This document shows positions 1-7,900 of a DNA stretch of 17,494 nucleotides, one piece after another. This stretch comes from Actinomortierella ambigua (taxonomy: Eukaryota; Mortierellomycota; Mortierellomycetes; Mortierellales; Mortierellaceae), in contig JAAAJB010000496.1 of assembly GCA_016098155.1 (NCBI GenBank), positions 3,506 through 20,999 of the forward strand. The letters run 5' to 3'. Under the pieces are notes generated by a model. The model was not told where the DNA came from, made no database searches, and saw only the letters and a program-made list of their open reading frames with translations. A program made the position numbers and the translations under genes. Positions within the stretch are counted from its first letter, which is position 1. Each line of letters begins with the position of its first letter.

Positions 1-440
1 AAAAAAAAAACAAAAAAAAATCATAGTAGCCATGCTAAAGACTCACAACGCAATAAGTGCGCTCTTAATCAAGATAGAAACGCATTAGAAGAACAACACA
101 AAAAACAGAGTGAGATGTTTAGTGTAGTCTGTCTGGTCCATCAACTTTGGTGTCGCCTGCACTGCTTATCTTCTCATGCTCGTCTTTTTCCGCTTTCCCC
201 AGCATCAAAACACTTTCTCACAAAGTGCTCTCACTCTCCTCACAGGTGTGGCTGACAGGCTCTGGTGGCCAATCGTTGTGCTTCTTCTCAAGGGGGTATT
301 CAATAACAAACTCTGTGGCTTCCTCTAAACCTGTAGTGTCCTGGTCAGCCTCAAGGTTCAGCGGCCCCTGGGAGGCGACAGCCAGCAACCCGACTGATTG
401 CTCATCTCACAACTCTGCCGTGGGGGTACTCTCAGACAAG
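1..440. other. Spacer downstream of the CAP gene
   Basis: This stretch holds no gene I can support. It opens with an A-rich run (A10, C, A9). On the minus strand there is a 62-codon frame without an ATG (218-406) whose translation is acidic and protein-like, and a TTG-started plus frame (147-449) overlaps it. Neither has a recognisable domain or a good start, so neither is called as a gene. Confidence 0.5.
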
Positions 441-446
441 TTTATT
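441..446 (-). terminator. Poly(A) signal AATAAA of the CAP gene
   Basis: On the minus strand the hexamer AATAAA lies about 60 nt past the CAP stop codon, a normal distance for a cleavage and polyadenylation signal in a short fungal 3' UTR. Only the hexamer supports this call. Confidence 0.5.
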
Positions 447-505
447 TAGTGTTCATGTGATCGTTTACTCGAGCAAGGTAGAAGTATCCATGGCTGAGCA
501 GTTTA

Positions 506-1226
506 TTACACACGACGACCAACATTGTCGTTGAATCCGCCCTGGTAATTGCCTGGAGGGGAGTAGCGGCAAACAGTGTACTTCGAGGCCATGTTGAAGA
601 TTGTACCCGCTCTACAGTCTGCCATCGCACACGCAACCTGCGTTGTACTTTTCCAGACCACCTGAGTGAATCGGCCTAAAAAAACGTAAACATCACTCTT
701 GTCAGTGACTCACTAACAAACAAGGAACTAGCCCCAACGGATATACCGACAATTGTGATGAGATATCCATCTTCCTTACCGGTGGCTCCACTGAAGACAG
801 GATTGGCGTAATTGTATCTACTGGACTCGCCCATCCAAGCGTTCATGCCCTGAGCGAAAGTAACAGAGGGCCCCCCACCAGCATAGAGGTTCTCACCATA
901 CTGTGATATAGTAAGCGTGAATGTTAGTATGGATATCAGATGTCAAGCGAGATTCCACTAACCAAAGATACAAATCACTGTGTGATAGGTGATAAACCTA
1001 CTTGTCCATCAGATTGGCTATGTCGAAACCTGCAACTGTTGGCCCACCGAAGCGTTGCAGGATACAGAGCATCACTCCAAGTCAGGGGTTCGGCTCCATA
1101 CATCGCACGGGCATTATTGTGCTGCGTCAAAACATCGTTCTTGAAGGCGGCAGTAGGGCCGACAGCCAGAGAATGAGTGACAAGGAAAGCCATACCGGCA
1201 AGGAAGAGCGAAGCGACTTTGGTCAT
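506..1226 (-). CDS. Secreted CAP-domain (SCP/PR-1/PRY-type) protein, 3 exons
   Basis: Exons on the minus strand are 1226-1002, 900-780 and 675-506; introns (901-1001, 676-779) are GT-AG and about 100 nt. The spliced product is 171 aa. Residues 1 to about 21 form a signal peptide (MTKVASLFLAGMAFLVTHSL), and the rest is one CAP domain, so this is a short PRY-like protein without the long Ser/Thr-rich N-terminal region of yeast Pry1. Visible family motifs are QHNNAR (His36), a C-x-F-R-H-S segment near residues 66-71, YGENLYAGG (Glu78), the CAP signature GRFTQVVWKST (116-126) and the C-terminal VCRYSPPGNYQGGF. Fungal PRY proteins bind and export sterols and fatty acids at the cell surface; that role is known for the family and inferred here. 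Oddly, the second CAP His (usual GHFTQ) is Arg117, which the family pattern tolerates but which removes a metal-binding side chain. The start is the only ATG in frame with the signal peptide. A TATA box lies about 100 nt upstream. Confidence 0.9.
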
Positions 1227-1323
1227 GATTTTTAGTATGCTGGAGGCAAATGTGAGGCAGGGACGAAAGTGAGTGGAAGTCGGGGGTTTGAAGATAGTGA
1301 TAGAAAGGGAGGTCTTCTTGGCT

Positions 1324-1333
1324 CCTTTTTATA
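1324..1333 (-). promoter_or_regulatory. TATA box of the CAP gene
   Basis: Reading on the minus strand, TATAAAAAGG lies roughly 100 nt before the CAP start codon. This fits a TATA-driven promoter with a leader of about 60-70 nt. The match to the consensus is excellent, but transcription was not tested. Confidence 0.6.
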
Positions 1334-1612
1334 GCTCCTTTAATTGTCATCGGTTGCGGGTTGGCTTTGTGCTGTACAAGCAGAACCATGGCCCGATCCA
1401 TCCACCTCTAAAGCATGAGGGGGGATTTGTCTGTATGGAGCGGTCTGGCCTACCTCTAATTTTGCGGGGAGTGTTTGTGTCGCTCACAGAAGGGGGTGAC
1501 ACCAGAACCAAAGCGATGTACGTCGAAATGGTCCAAAAGTTGCAGAAAGATTTGTTCTTAGGAATGTGAAATTGCACAGGATGGTGTCCTCGACCAATCA
1601 ATACATAAAAAC

Positions 1613-1762
1613 ATCAAGGGGCAGCATCAAAGGACAGCATTCAAGGGACAACATCAAGGGACAACATCGGGACAGTATCAAGGGACAACATCTGAACAAA
1701 ATCAAGGACAGCATCTGGCCAGCATGAAGGGATAGCATAAAAGGACAGTATCAAGAGTCAAT
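1613..1762 (+). repeat. Degenerate ~13-bp minisatellite, about 12 units
   Basis: Around twelve head-to-tail copies of a unit close to ATCAAGGGACAAC (often ATCAAAGGACAGC) can be read by eye. Several are near-identical; others have 1-2 bp deletions or substitutions, such as ATCGGGACAGT, ATCTGGCCAGC and ATGAAGGGATAGC. Nearly all begin with AT and carry A-G-G/G-G-A-C-A in the middle. The unit length is not a steady multiple of three, and no long frame uses it, so it is probably a non-coding satellite. Confidence 0.85.
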
Positions 1763-2021
1763 AAAGACACCACACCAGGTGCGGCTTCGAGGGAAAACAT
1801 CAAACGACGAGCTACCAAGAAGACATATAGAGCCAGGTAACACTTTTTAACCGACGCGTGCATTTGTTGGTATGGACAAATCAAGCGACTGCCAGCAGGT
1901 AGGACACTGAAAGCATGACGAAGACCTGAGACAAATAGGTAAAAACTGAGGGGGTGGGTCTTCAAGAAATGGGTTGAGAGAAAAGCCAGATGGTGAGGTG
2001 GACAAAGGGGAGGCCTTGAGG

Positions 2022-2116
2022 AACAGGAGAAAGAGAGGGGACAGAAAAAATGCCAGAGGGAGAAAGAGAGGGGGCAGAAAATAATGCCAGGGGGAGAGAG
2101 GAAAGAGAAAAAAACT
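2022..2116 (+). repeat. Polypurine tract with ~32-bp tandem repeat
   Basis: The plus strand is almost entirely purine here. A unit of roughly 32 bp beginning GGAGAAAGAGAGGGG and ending AATGCCAG is repeated twice (starts near 2026 and 2058), followed by a partial third copy (from about 2091) that loses the ATGCCAG end and becomes GAGAGAGGAAAGAGAAAA. The purine bias extends more loosely upstream to about 1970. Such strand asymmetry is typical of triplex-prone or simple-sequence DNA. Confidence 0.8.
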
Positions 2117-2397
2117 GGAGGGGCGCCGACATTTTTTACATATGTCCCTGTACATGCAGATGACCCAATGGGGTATTGCAGGCGTGCAGATTATTTTTGT
2201 TACGACCCTGAGATTGAGCCCATTGTTCTATAGGTCTGTTTGTTACAACAGTATCTTCATTCGGGCGGGGCTCGCCGGGCGTGAAGTTGAAAAACTACTG
2301 GACCTCTGCCGCTCGCTTACTTTTTAATTGCCTCCTTCTCTTCATGGCTAAATGGACTTAACTCAGCCTCAGTCCTCACTAAAGGTGAAAGTAATAG

Positions 2398-2859
2398 TTG
2401 GTCTTGTGCCTCCAAGAAAGCAAGTCTGCTGCTCATCATCCCCTCAAGCGCAGGGCTTGTAAGGACGCTCCGATAACTTCCCCCGCCAAAAAGCCAGAGT
2501 ACATGTTTGTCAGAGCGGTAAAGTGGGAGACTGCAGCCAACTGTGAGCGACCATTCATGGACCAGGACAATGATGCTTTTGTCACTCTAGCTGTCAGAAA
2601 GGGTGAACGTTCTACCTTTCCCCCCGAAACGCCCGCCGAGTATCGACAATGTGTAGAGATATTCGGGGGCCAGAACACACTACATAAACAAGACGCAAGC
2701 GACGTGGTTATGATCCATGTCGAACCGGTCAAGAAACATGGCGATGGCACAAACGCCCTTGGCTTGATTCTCAGCGACTCTGATTTGACGCATGGCCAAA
2801 GGAGGTGCGATGACAGTCAAGACGCATCAGTCACAAAGACCATCCATGGGAACACCTAA
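2398..2859 (+). CDS. Orphan open frame, hypothetical (possible exon or gene remnant)
   Basis: A 154-codon open stretch bounded upstream by a TAG directly before a TTG. The first in-frame ATG is at 2500-2502, which would give a protein of about 119 aa. The translation is mixed and hydrophilic, with a basic patch (PLKRRACKDA), charged segments and no signal peptide, membrane segment or motif I recognise. Codon choice looks coding-like (many C- or T-ending codons), but an equally long frame runs antisense (2436-2750). The sequence AATAG just before the open stretch could act as a 3' splice site, so it may be an internal exon whose 5' part is lost or unrecognised. No function is proposed. Confidence 0.25.
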   Translation: MVLCLQESKSAAHHPLKRRACKDAPITSPAKKPEYMFVRAVKWETAANCERPFMDQDNDAFVTLAVRKGERSTFPPETPAEYRQCVEIFGGQNTLHKQDASDVVMIHVEPVKKHGDGTNALGLILSDSDLTHGQRRCDDSQDASVTKTIHGNT

Positions 2860-3301
2860 TAGCATATTGGTCCATTGCCATCAACGGATCATAATGTCTT
2901 TGTACGCATGTGCGTGTCTGCGAAGCAAGGCATTGCAGAGGCACAGCTATTTCTCGGATAGAACTAAGACCATGGCCAAGGTTTCGACAAGAGTGAAAGG
3001 CGCTCATTCTGGCGGTGTCGTGCCAGGCACCGGATTTGCATGGACCTGTGACGCACAGCTCCGTGTTTTCAAGGTGTACGAGCAAGTCTCATGATGTCGA
3101 TAAGACCATCGTGAAGGTGGCGTTGTGGTGTCTGCGAGCTGCAGATGGAGGCAGTGAAGAGGCGTAATGGGATTGGCAATATCCACATGTTTATATATTA
3201 TCATATCCGACTAAGATCGTGCCAGTAGATGGCGACATTGGACCCACGACACTTTTGTCCTCAGTAAAGGAGACTAAACATGACTATTGTGCATTGGTCG
3301 G
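2860..3301. other. Spacer 3' of the F-box gene
   Basis: Nothing convincing is present. A 100-codon plus frame (2792-3094) overlaps the end of the orphan frame and has no recognisable motif. The F-box gene's 3' UTR should lie here on the minus strand, but I see no canonical AATAAA close to its stop. Confidence 0.4.
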
Positions 3302-4966
3302 TCAATATGAAGCCCAGCCCGGTCGATGACGCCGGAGCCATTCCGTGACGTCTGCGGGTAGAGGACGATCAGACATACCCATGCTCAAGCGCTCAAGACT
3401 AGGAAAGTTCCTTGCCATCCACTCGAGATCCGGCACTCGCACACGATGATTCATTTCACTAATGTCCAACTCTACCAGTTCCTTTAGATCCGCCAGTTCA
3501 TCCAGTCCGCTCTCCAAATTCATCTCAAGGCACTCGAATTGCCGATAAATACGCTTCTTGAAGTATCCGATGGTCATGCCGCCTATCACAAGTTTCCGAA
3601 GTTTCTTCTGCTGGCCAATACGCCGGAGGACCTGGCGCTGGATGTCGTACGAGTGCATGTGAACATGAATCGGGGCACAGTCGAAGGGCCTGAACACCGC
3701 AATCTTGAGGTCGATGTGCTCCAGCGACCTGGTCGCCCACTCGGACGAGAGAATGTCGCGGTCGGAGATCACATCGTCCACTAGCCAGTGGGCCAGGAAC
3801 GTCTTCAGCCTTGGCGACCTGTGCAGGATCTCCTGCATATGATATCCTTGCATCCCTGGTCCCGAATCGCTGCGTCCACGATGCAAGATCTCCACCGCTT
3901 CCAAATGGTTGCCAGCGCTGTGCCTCACGATGGCATCTGCTACCCCCTTTGTCATCATTGATGTGTCCAGCTGGATTCTGGTCCATGGTGAGCCTTGGGC
4001 GATCATTTTGATCAAGTCAGTCATGGAGATCGACGGGTCCAAAGAATCGCTTCTCAGCACTTTTGAAGCATATCCAATCATCTGCAGCGCCTCGCCAATC
4101 TTTGGGTGCGCCCAAAACTTTGCTTCCAACCCCTCCACGGACTGGAGCTTGTCGCTGCAGCTCATCAAGAATGGTGCCAACGACCCCACTTCTAGTCTCC
4201 TGAGGTTGCCATCGATTTCGAGGGACTCGAGGGCTTGATGGGATCGCACTCGAGTGATTCCTGAATATGACGTGATTGCTCCGACCATGTGTAGTGGCGC
4301 GTGGCATACATTCCTGAGCCTCACAGACTGGATGTTTTCAGGAAGATTCTCAAGTAGCATCTTGACATCGCCATGCCAAAAGTAACTAGCCTGCAAACCT
4401 TTCTTCCTCCAGAGCGCGGGTGCAGTCATAGAAAAGTCCTCCAGGTTTGGCAAGTGCTGGGAAACAAGGCTCATCAACACCTTGGGTGTCATAGGGTAGC
4501 GAACCCTCAAGCGCCGGATGCCATGATTCTGTCGAACAAGAGCCACAAGACCTCGGTGGAACTTGCCCGTGTTGTTGCGAGGATGCAGCTCTAGAGAGTG
4601 AAGGTTGCTGAAGCGGATAGTCGTCGATCTAGCAGCGTTTGGGGTCGCAATCCAAGAGTAAAGGGGGTATAGCGAGGATGATGGGAGGAGCCAGTTGTAC
4701 CTCTCATCGGCTCCAAGATGAAGCTCACGCACAAAGATTGCATTCCTGCTCAATGCTTGTTGGGCCTCCTTAGTGAAGAATTGAGCGAGCCTTGCATCGG
4801 AAAGTGGGCCGATGGTGTGCCATAGGAATGGAATCAATGCGCTCTTCCATGCCCGACACACACGAACACATTGAGCAAGATCATATCGGGAAAGGAGCGG
4901 CAAGATGCACTGGAGAAGCTCCAAGGGAAGCGCAGCCAGAGATGCAGGGATGAGGCAAGAGGTCAT
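3302..4966 (-). CDS. F-box protein with leucine-rich C-terminal region
   Basis: A single-exon minus-strand gene of 554 aa, starting at the ATG at 4966 (MTSCLIPASL). The frame stays open eight codons further to a TTG, which is a poor eukaryotic start. Residues about 13-52 form an F-box: LPLELLQCILPLLSRYDL followed by a C-V-R-V-C-R-A-W-K core and a P-F-L-W motif. The remainder has irregular leucine-rich spacing (LHSLELHP, LPNLEDFSM, LEALEIDG, LKELVELDIS, LERLSMGM) as in F-box/LRR proteins. F-box proteins pair with Skp1 in SCF ubiquitin ligases, and the leucine-rich part normally selects the target; the target here is unknown. No intron is needed. A decayed relative of its C-terminal third lies at 5504-5990 in the same orientation, so the gene belongs to a locally duplicated family. 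Frames on the other strand and other registers are shadows. Confidence 0.85.
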   Translation of the reverse strand: MTSCLIPASLAALPLELLQCILPLLSRYDLAQCVRVCRAWKSALIPFLWHTIGPLSDARLAQFFTKEAQQALSRNAIFVRELHLGADERYNWLLPSSSLYPLYSWIATPNAARSTTIRFSNLHSLELHPRNNTGKFHRGLVALVRQNHGIRRLRVRYPMTPKVLMSLVSQHLPNLEDFSMTAPALWRKKGLQASYFWHGDVKMLLENLPENIQSVRLRNVCHAPLHMVGAITSYSGITRVRSHQALESLEIDGNLRRLEVGSLAPFLMSCSDKLQSVEGLEAKFWAHPKIGEALQMIGYASKVLRSDSLDPSISMTDLIKMIAQGSPWTRIQLDTSMMTKGVADAIVRHSAGNHLEAVEILHRGRSDSGPGMQGYHMQEILHRSPRLKTFLAHWLVDDVISDRDILSSEWATRSLEHIDLKIAVFRPFDCAPIHVHMHSYDIQRQVLRRIGQQKKLRKLVIGGMTIGYFKKRIYRQFECLEMNLESGLDELADLKELVELDISEMNHRVRVPDLEWMARNFPSLERLSMGMSDRPLPADVTEWLRRHRPGWASY

Positions 4967-5503
4967 GTTTCCTAGAGGTTGTTCATTCAATCAGGTAGTA
5001 GGGATATACCCCGGCAAGCTGTGAGTTGGATGAATGGAGGAAGCAGACTGCATGGTACGCTGCTGCATTTTAAGAGAAAGTGGATGGAGAGAGAGAAAGC
5101 AGCGAGACACATTAACAATCCTCTTGGAGACAAACCCTAAAAGGGGTTTGGACAAGCGGTGTCCAATCAACTTCATTCCGCGACTCTGAGCAGTCAACAT
5201 TGGAGCTTTTCGACTACAGTCTTTCCAATATGCCGTAGCACATGGTCCGCTGTCGACTTTTTCAGGCGGGCCAAGATCGACAAACACCACTATTGTTCGC
5301 TAGCTAGTGTCGACGGGCTTGGAGTTTATCATCTCTTCCAGAGCCGTTCATGTTATAGAAGGATCAAACACAAGAGGTCGATTTGTACATAACACTATCA
5401 GCATGCAGGCTGTAAATCTCGCTATGCAGTCTCGATATGCGAGTAAGATGGAGTCGGTGACCTGACATGCACTATAGGTTCAAAAGTCTGTTTGCTTTGA
5501 TAT
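4967..5503. other. Upstream region of the F-box gene
   Basis: This should hold the F-box promoter and leader on the minus strand. A 100-codon minus frame (4991-5290) abuts the gene, is not in a supportable protein and shows no domain. The leader is pyrimidine-rich on the minus strand near 5080-5100. No clear TATA box is seen. Confidence 0.4.
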
Positions 5504-5990
5504 GTCAATTTAGATGACCTAGTCCTGGTGAACAACCCGGAGTTACCTCTCTACCTCGAGGGATGGAAAGACGGAGAGGGTCGAAAATGTCATCTAGTAG
5601 CCAGCAACTGAGAAAGTTCTCTATTTTCCTTTCAAGCCCTGGTATTCCAACGCGATGGTCCATATCATGAATATCCAGCACCTCGAGGTCTTTTAGACCC
5701 AGTAACTCGTCCAGTCCTCTTTACAGTATCACACCACGTTGCCGCCGGCGACGAGCTTCCGAAGACATCGCTGCTGATCTAGGCGTCCGAGGGCCTAACA
5801 TTGAGTGGCACGAGAGGATTGGGCGGCTAGACTCTCGGACGACCAGCTCTTCGGATATCAATCCTCAAATCAATATGATCCAGCGAGGTGGTCGCCACCT
5901 GCTCGGACGAGAGAATGCCCGTGGCTACTGAAAAAGCTGCTGTCAACGTGCGCATGGGCTAGGAGCACCCTCATTCTTGATGGCTAGTTC
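5504..5990 (-). pseudogene. Decayed F-box/LRR gene fragment (C-terminal part)
   Basis: The plus-strand sequence aligns by eye with the complement of the intact F-box gene (3302-3830) in the same order and orientation. On the minus strand, 5710 to about 5640 reads LKDLEVLDIHDMDHRVGIPG, which matches LKELVELDISEMNHRVRVPD of the intact protein. A second block around 5880-5915 shares a near-identical run (tggtcgcc, then ctcggacgagagaatg) with 3730-3755. Similarity begins at the equivalent of the intact stop codon (gtcaat) and fades near 5990. The F-box itself is missing, and stops and indels interrupt the frame. It is a truncated, diverged tandem relative rather than a very recent copy, since similarity is patchy. 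Confidence 0.8.
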
Positions 5991-6415
5991 AGTACACTCT
6001 GAAAATGAGACCCTATCATCTTTGGCTCTTCATCGATGAATCCGCCGTACCGGATGGTACAGATATACAAATGGCGACTAACGGTACGGTGGTATGACAC
6101 ACCGTGGTCTTGTCTCCCCTCTTTTGCCCTCCCCCTGAGTTTTCTTTCAAATGCTTGTTTCCCCTGATTTTCTCCTTTCTTCAGAGGCCTTCTTTAGTTT
6201 AAAAGGTTGCACCAGCGTGTCTTACACCGACACACATCGGACCTCAAGACTCCCTCTCACAGCAACTTTCTCAACAACCACTACAAGAGCCATCGCAAGC
6301 ACGTCCCAAGAGCCGCACAGGTATCTCCCCCGTACAACCTTGTAAGAATACCACTATCAAGTACGCTCAAACAAAGACAAGACCTACATAACTCCCCCAT
6401 ACTTCAGTCTCGCGT
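5991..6415. other. Promoter and leader of the small secreted protein gene
   Basis: Pyrimidine-rich DNA (6110-6190) is followed by TTTAAAAGG near 6200, a possible TATA-like element. Short plus frames here (6151-6345, 6207-6419) have no domain and probably belong to the untranslated leader. A possible leader exon would run from about 6230 to 6415. Confidence 0.4.
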
Positions 6416-6511
6416 GTAAGGCAATATGACACTTTCAAAAATGATACTCATGTGAAAAAAAAAAACATTTGCATCGAACATACTCCAACCTTCTCTCTTG
6501 AAGGTTACCAG
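6416..6511 (+). other. Putative 5' UTR intron
   Basis: A good donor (GTAAGG) and acceptor (TTACCAG) define a 96-nt intron, the same size as the introns of the neighbouring genes, ending 8 nt before the start codon at 6520. The interval contains upstream ATGs (6426 and 6441) that would otherwise precede the real start, and splicing would remove them. This is inference from splice consensus only. Confidence 0.4.
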
Positions 6512-6519
6512 GTCCTACA

Positions 6520-6870
6520 ATGAAGCTCTTCCTCAGTTTCCAATCCTTCTTCGTGACTGCAGCCCTCGCTGTCGCCGCAACAACTTTACCCGATGGCTCC
6601 AATGACCATCTAAGCAAGCGTGCAACTGGGGTGTTCCTTTATAGTCGACGTGATAATAGCGAGGAAAATGCGCTGACCGGTCTCCCCGATGACACATGTT
6701 TCCAAATTCCCGGTGGCACGTCCAAGGCGTCGAATCATTGCGATACGACCGCTTATGTTTATTACGACGACAGCTGCGGTGAGTTTTTGGCTCAAATCGA
6801 AGCTGGCGAAAACTTTGTCACTAGCTCTCCTCTTTTGTACGCGAACAGTATTCGCTTTAGCAAAAGTTAA
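6520..6870 (+). CDS. Small secreted, Kex2-processed protein, possible beta/gamma-crystallin-like fold
   Basis: A complete single-exon frame of 116 aa. Residues 1-20 (MKLFLSFQSFFVTAALAVAA) form a signal peptide. A short propeptide ends at Lys33-Arg34, a Kex2 site, leaving a mature part of 82 aa beginning ATGVFLYSRRD. The mature part has three cysteines (60, 74, 86), an odd number, suggesting one free thiol or a dimer. Two loosely similar halves can be seen: VFLYSRRD followed by a G-L-P-D-D-T-C-F-Q-I-P-G-G turn, and AYVYYDDSCGEF ending in ANSIRF. This pattern recalls small secreted beta/gamma-crystallin-like proteins of fungi, but the match is by eye and weak. Function is unknown; an extracellular or cell-surface role follows from the signal and processing site. 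It stands alone, with no operon-like partner. Confidence 0.75.
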   Translation: MKLFLSFQSFFVTAALAVAATTLPDGSNDHLSKRATGVFLYSRRDNSEENALTGLPDDTCFQIPGGTSKASNHCDTTAYVYYDDSCGEFLAQIEAGENFVTSSPLLYANSIRFSKS

Positions 6871-7135
6871 TAGTATGTTCGTTTTGGAGGTTTTTTTTCG
6901 CGAACTGCTTCTCTTCTTTCATCTCTCATATATTTATACATTCATGCCCATTGTGTCAAATACAAAATGTTTGTATGGAGCATACTGGTTATGATTAGGT
7001 TTGTGTATGGTATGGACAGAGCTTTCGAATGCACCCTAGTAAAGCTGTAGTGAGTGACGCTGTGCATACCGTTTTACTGCGAAGGAAGCGAGGATTCGAA
7101 AAGAATTGATAATTGCACCGATTGTTGCCTATCGC

Positions 7136-7900
7136 CAACCAATCAATGCCTTTGAGCTTGTCTCCCTCGTGCTCCTCTAGCCTGGGCAATATGGCCTGTG
7201 TCCATCCTACCATTGTTACCCCTTCTATAGCGAAAGTTTTGTGCAAGCTATTGCAAGATATGAGAGCTCTCTAGCCTCGCGTACAAGATTCAAGTGTGGC
7301 GATCTCACCCTTGGCTTCGGCAGTGGTGTGGTCTTGAACAATGATGATTAAAACACCGCCTTGCACAGACTCGCGAGCTAGCTGGACTATTTCAAATGCG
7401 GACTTAATGGACTTGCCCATGAGGACAACTCGTAGACGGCCGCCACGGTGTTGAGTCGTCCACACATGTACCATCGTTCAAGGGTGTCTACAGAAGGGCC
7501 TTCCGGGTTCTCAAACCTGGTGGTATCTTTGCAGCGTGCGAATGGGTCCTGACATTCAAGCACGATCCAACGAAGCTTTAGCGCCGTCGCATTGTCCTTG
7601 GTGTCGAGGGGGGGGGGCTGGTACTAGAGATCCTACTCGTGATCCTCGCCTGGCCGCCCGTGGGGAATGCTCAAAGGTGTTACAGGCAGCAGGGTTTGAG
7701 ATTCTGGAAAGTGGTACCATCTATTGTCCGGTGAACACCAGACGACCTTCTCCAGCTCATGGTGAAACTACCTCACACTGATGCACACAGCACCCTCAGG
7801 CCATTACACTCCGAGAAGGTGGGTCTAGCAGCCCCTGACCCCTGTTGCCTCCGCGAAAAAGCTCTTCAGATGCTCCTGTCTAATTCGGGCAAGCTCGGCA
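7136..7900 (+). pseudogene. Relic of sterol 24-C-methyltransferase (ERG6-like) gene
   Basis: Blocks in the right order but different frames match the ERG6/SMT family. At 7136-7300 a frame with one stop reads YGLCPSYH...PFYSESFVQAIARYE, as in family Y-G-W-x-x-S-x-H-F and ESF-x-x-A-I-A-R-H-E. At about 7330-7350 VVLNND recalls VVGLNNN. At about 7408-7430 the bases read LMDLP then EDNS after a one-base shift. At 7444-7605 the reading is HGVESSTHVPSFKGVYR, then FRVLKPGGIFAACEW, then a stop and RRRIVLGVE, matching the family C-H-A-P, V-L-K-P-G-G and E-W motifs. At 7640-7710 ARGECSKVLQAAGFEILES follows after a G10 run. At 7712 onward WYHLLSGE, at 7813 EKVGLAAP and at 7853 AKKLF complete the C-terminus. 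The enzyme methylates C-24 of sterols using S-adenosylmethionine. Stops, frameshifts and a deletion around the GCGVGG SAM-binding loop rule out activity. No introns are apparent, so it may be a retrocopy or an intronless gene. Confidence 0.85.

Larger units (their letters stand above)
1334..2397. other. Repeat-bearing spacer between CAP gene and orphan frame
   Basis: About 1 kb without a supportable gene. It contains the minisatellite at 1613-1762 and the polypurine tract at about 2022-2116, plus a small GC-rich patch near 2265-2281. Frames of 60-100 codons on both strands are low-complexity readings of these repeats (for example F/L/P-rich on the minus strand) and show no domain. Confidence 0.6.

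Noticed and set aside
218..406. Minus-strand ATG-less frame with acidic C-terminus (EEATEFVIEYPLEKK, CEESESTL)
   Set aside because: Only 62 codons, no start, lies past the CAP poly(A) signal, and no domain is recognisable; could be a lost exon but not supportable.
1613..1762. Possible CRISPR array
   Set aside because: Units are ~13 bp, contiguous and degenerate with no unique spacers; it is a tandem minisatellite in a eukaryotic genome.
1847..2155. Minus-strand F/L/P-rich 102-aa frame resembling a membrane protein
   Set aside because: It is the translation of the polypurine tract's complement (T/C-rich), so hydrophobicity is a composition artefact.
3525..4307. Several alternative frames on both strands inside the F-box gene (for example 3525-3986 minus)
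   Set aside because: Shadows of the 554-aa F-box frame, which carries the recognised domain.
7271..7474. Minus-strand 67-aa frame with a Rossmann-like pattern (VVLMGKSIKSAFE, GVLIIIVQDH)
   Set aside because: It is exactly antisense to the ERG6-like relic, whose plus-strand motifs are far more specific; the alternating helix/strand look is a shadow of that gene.
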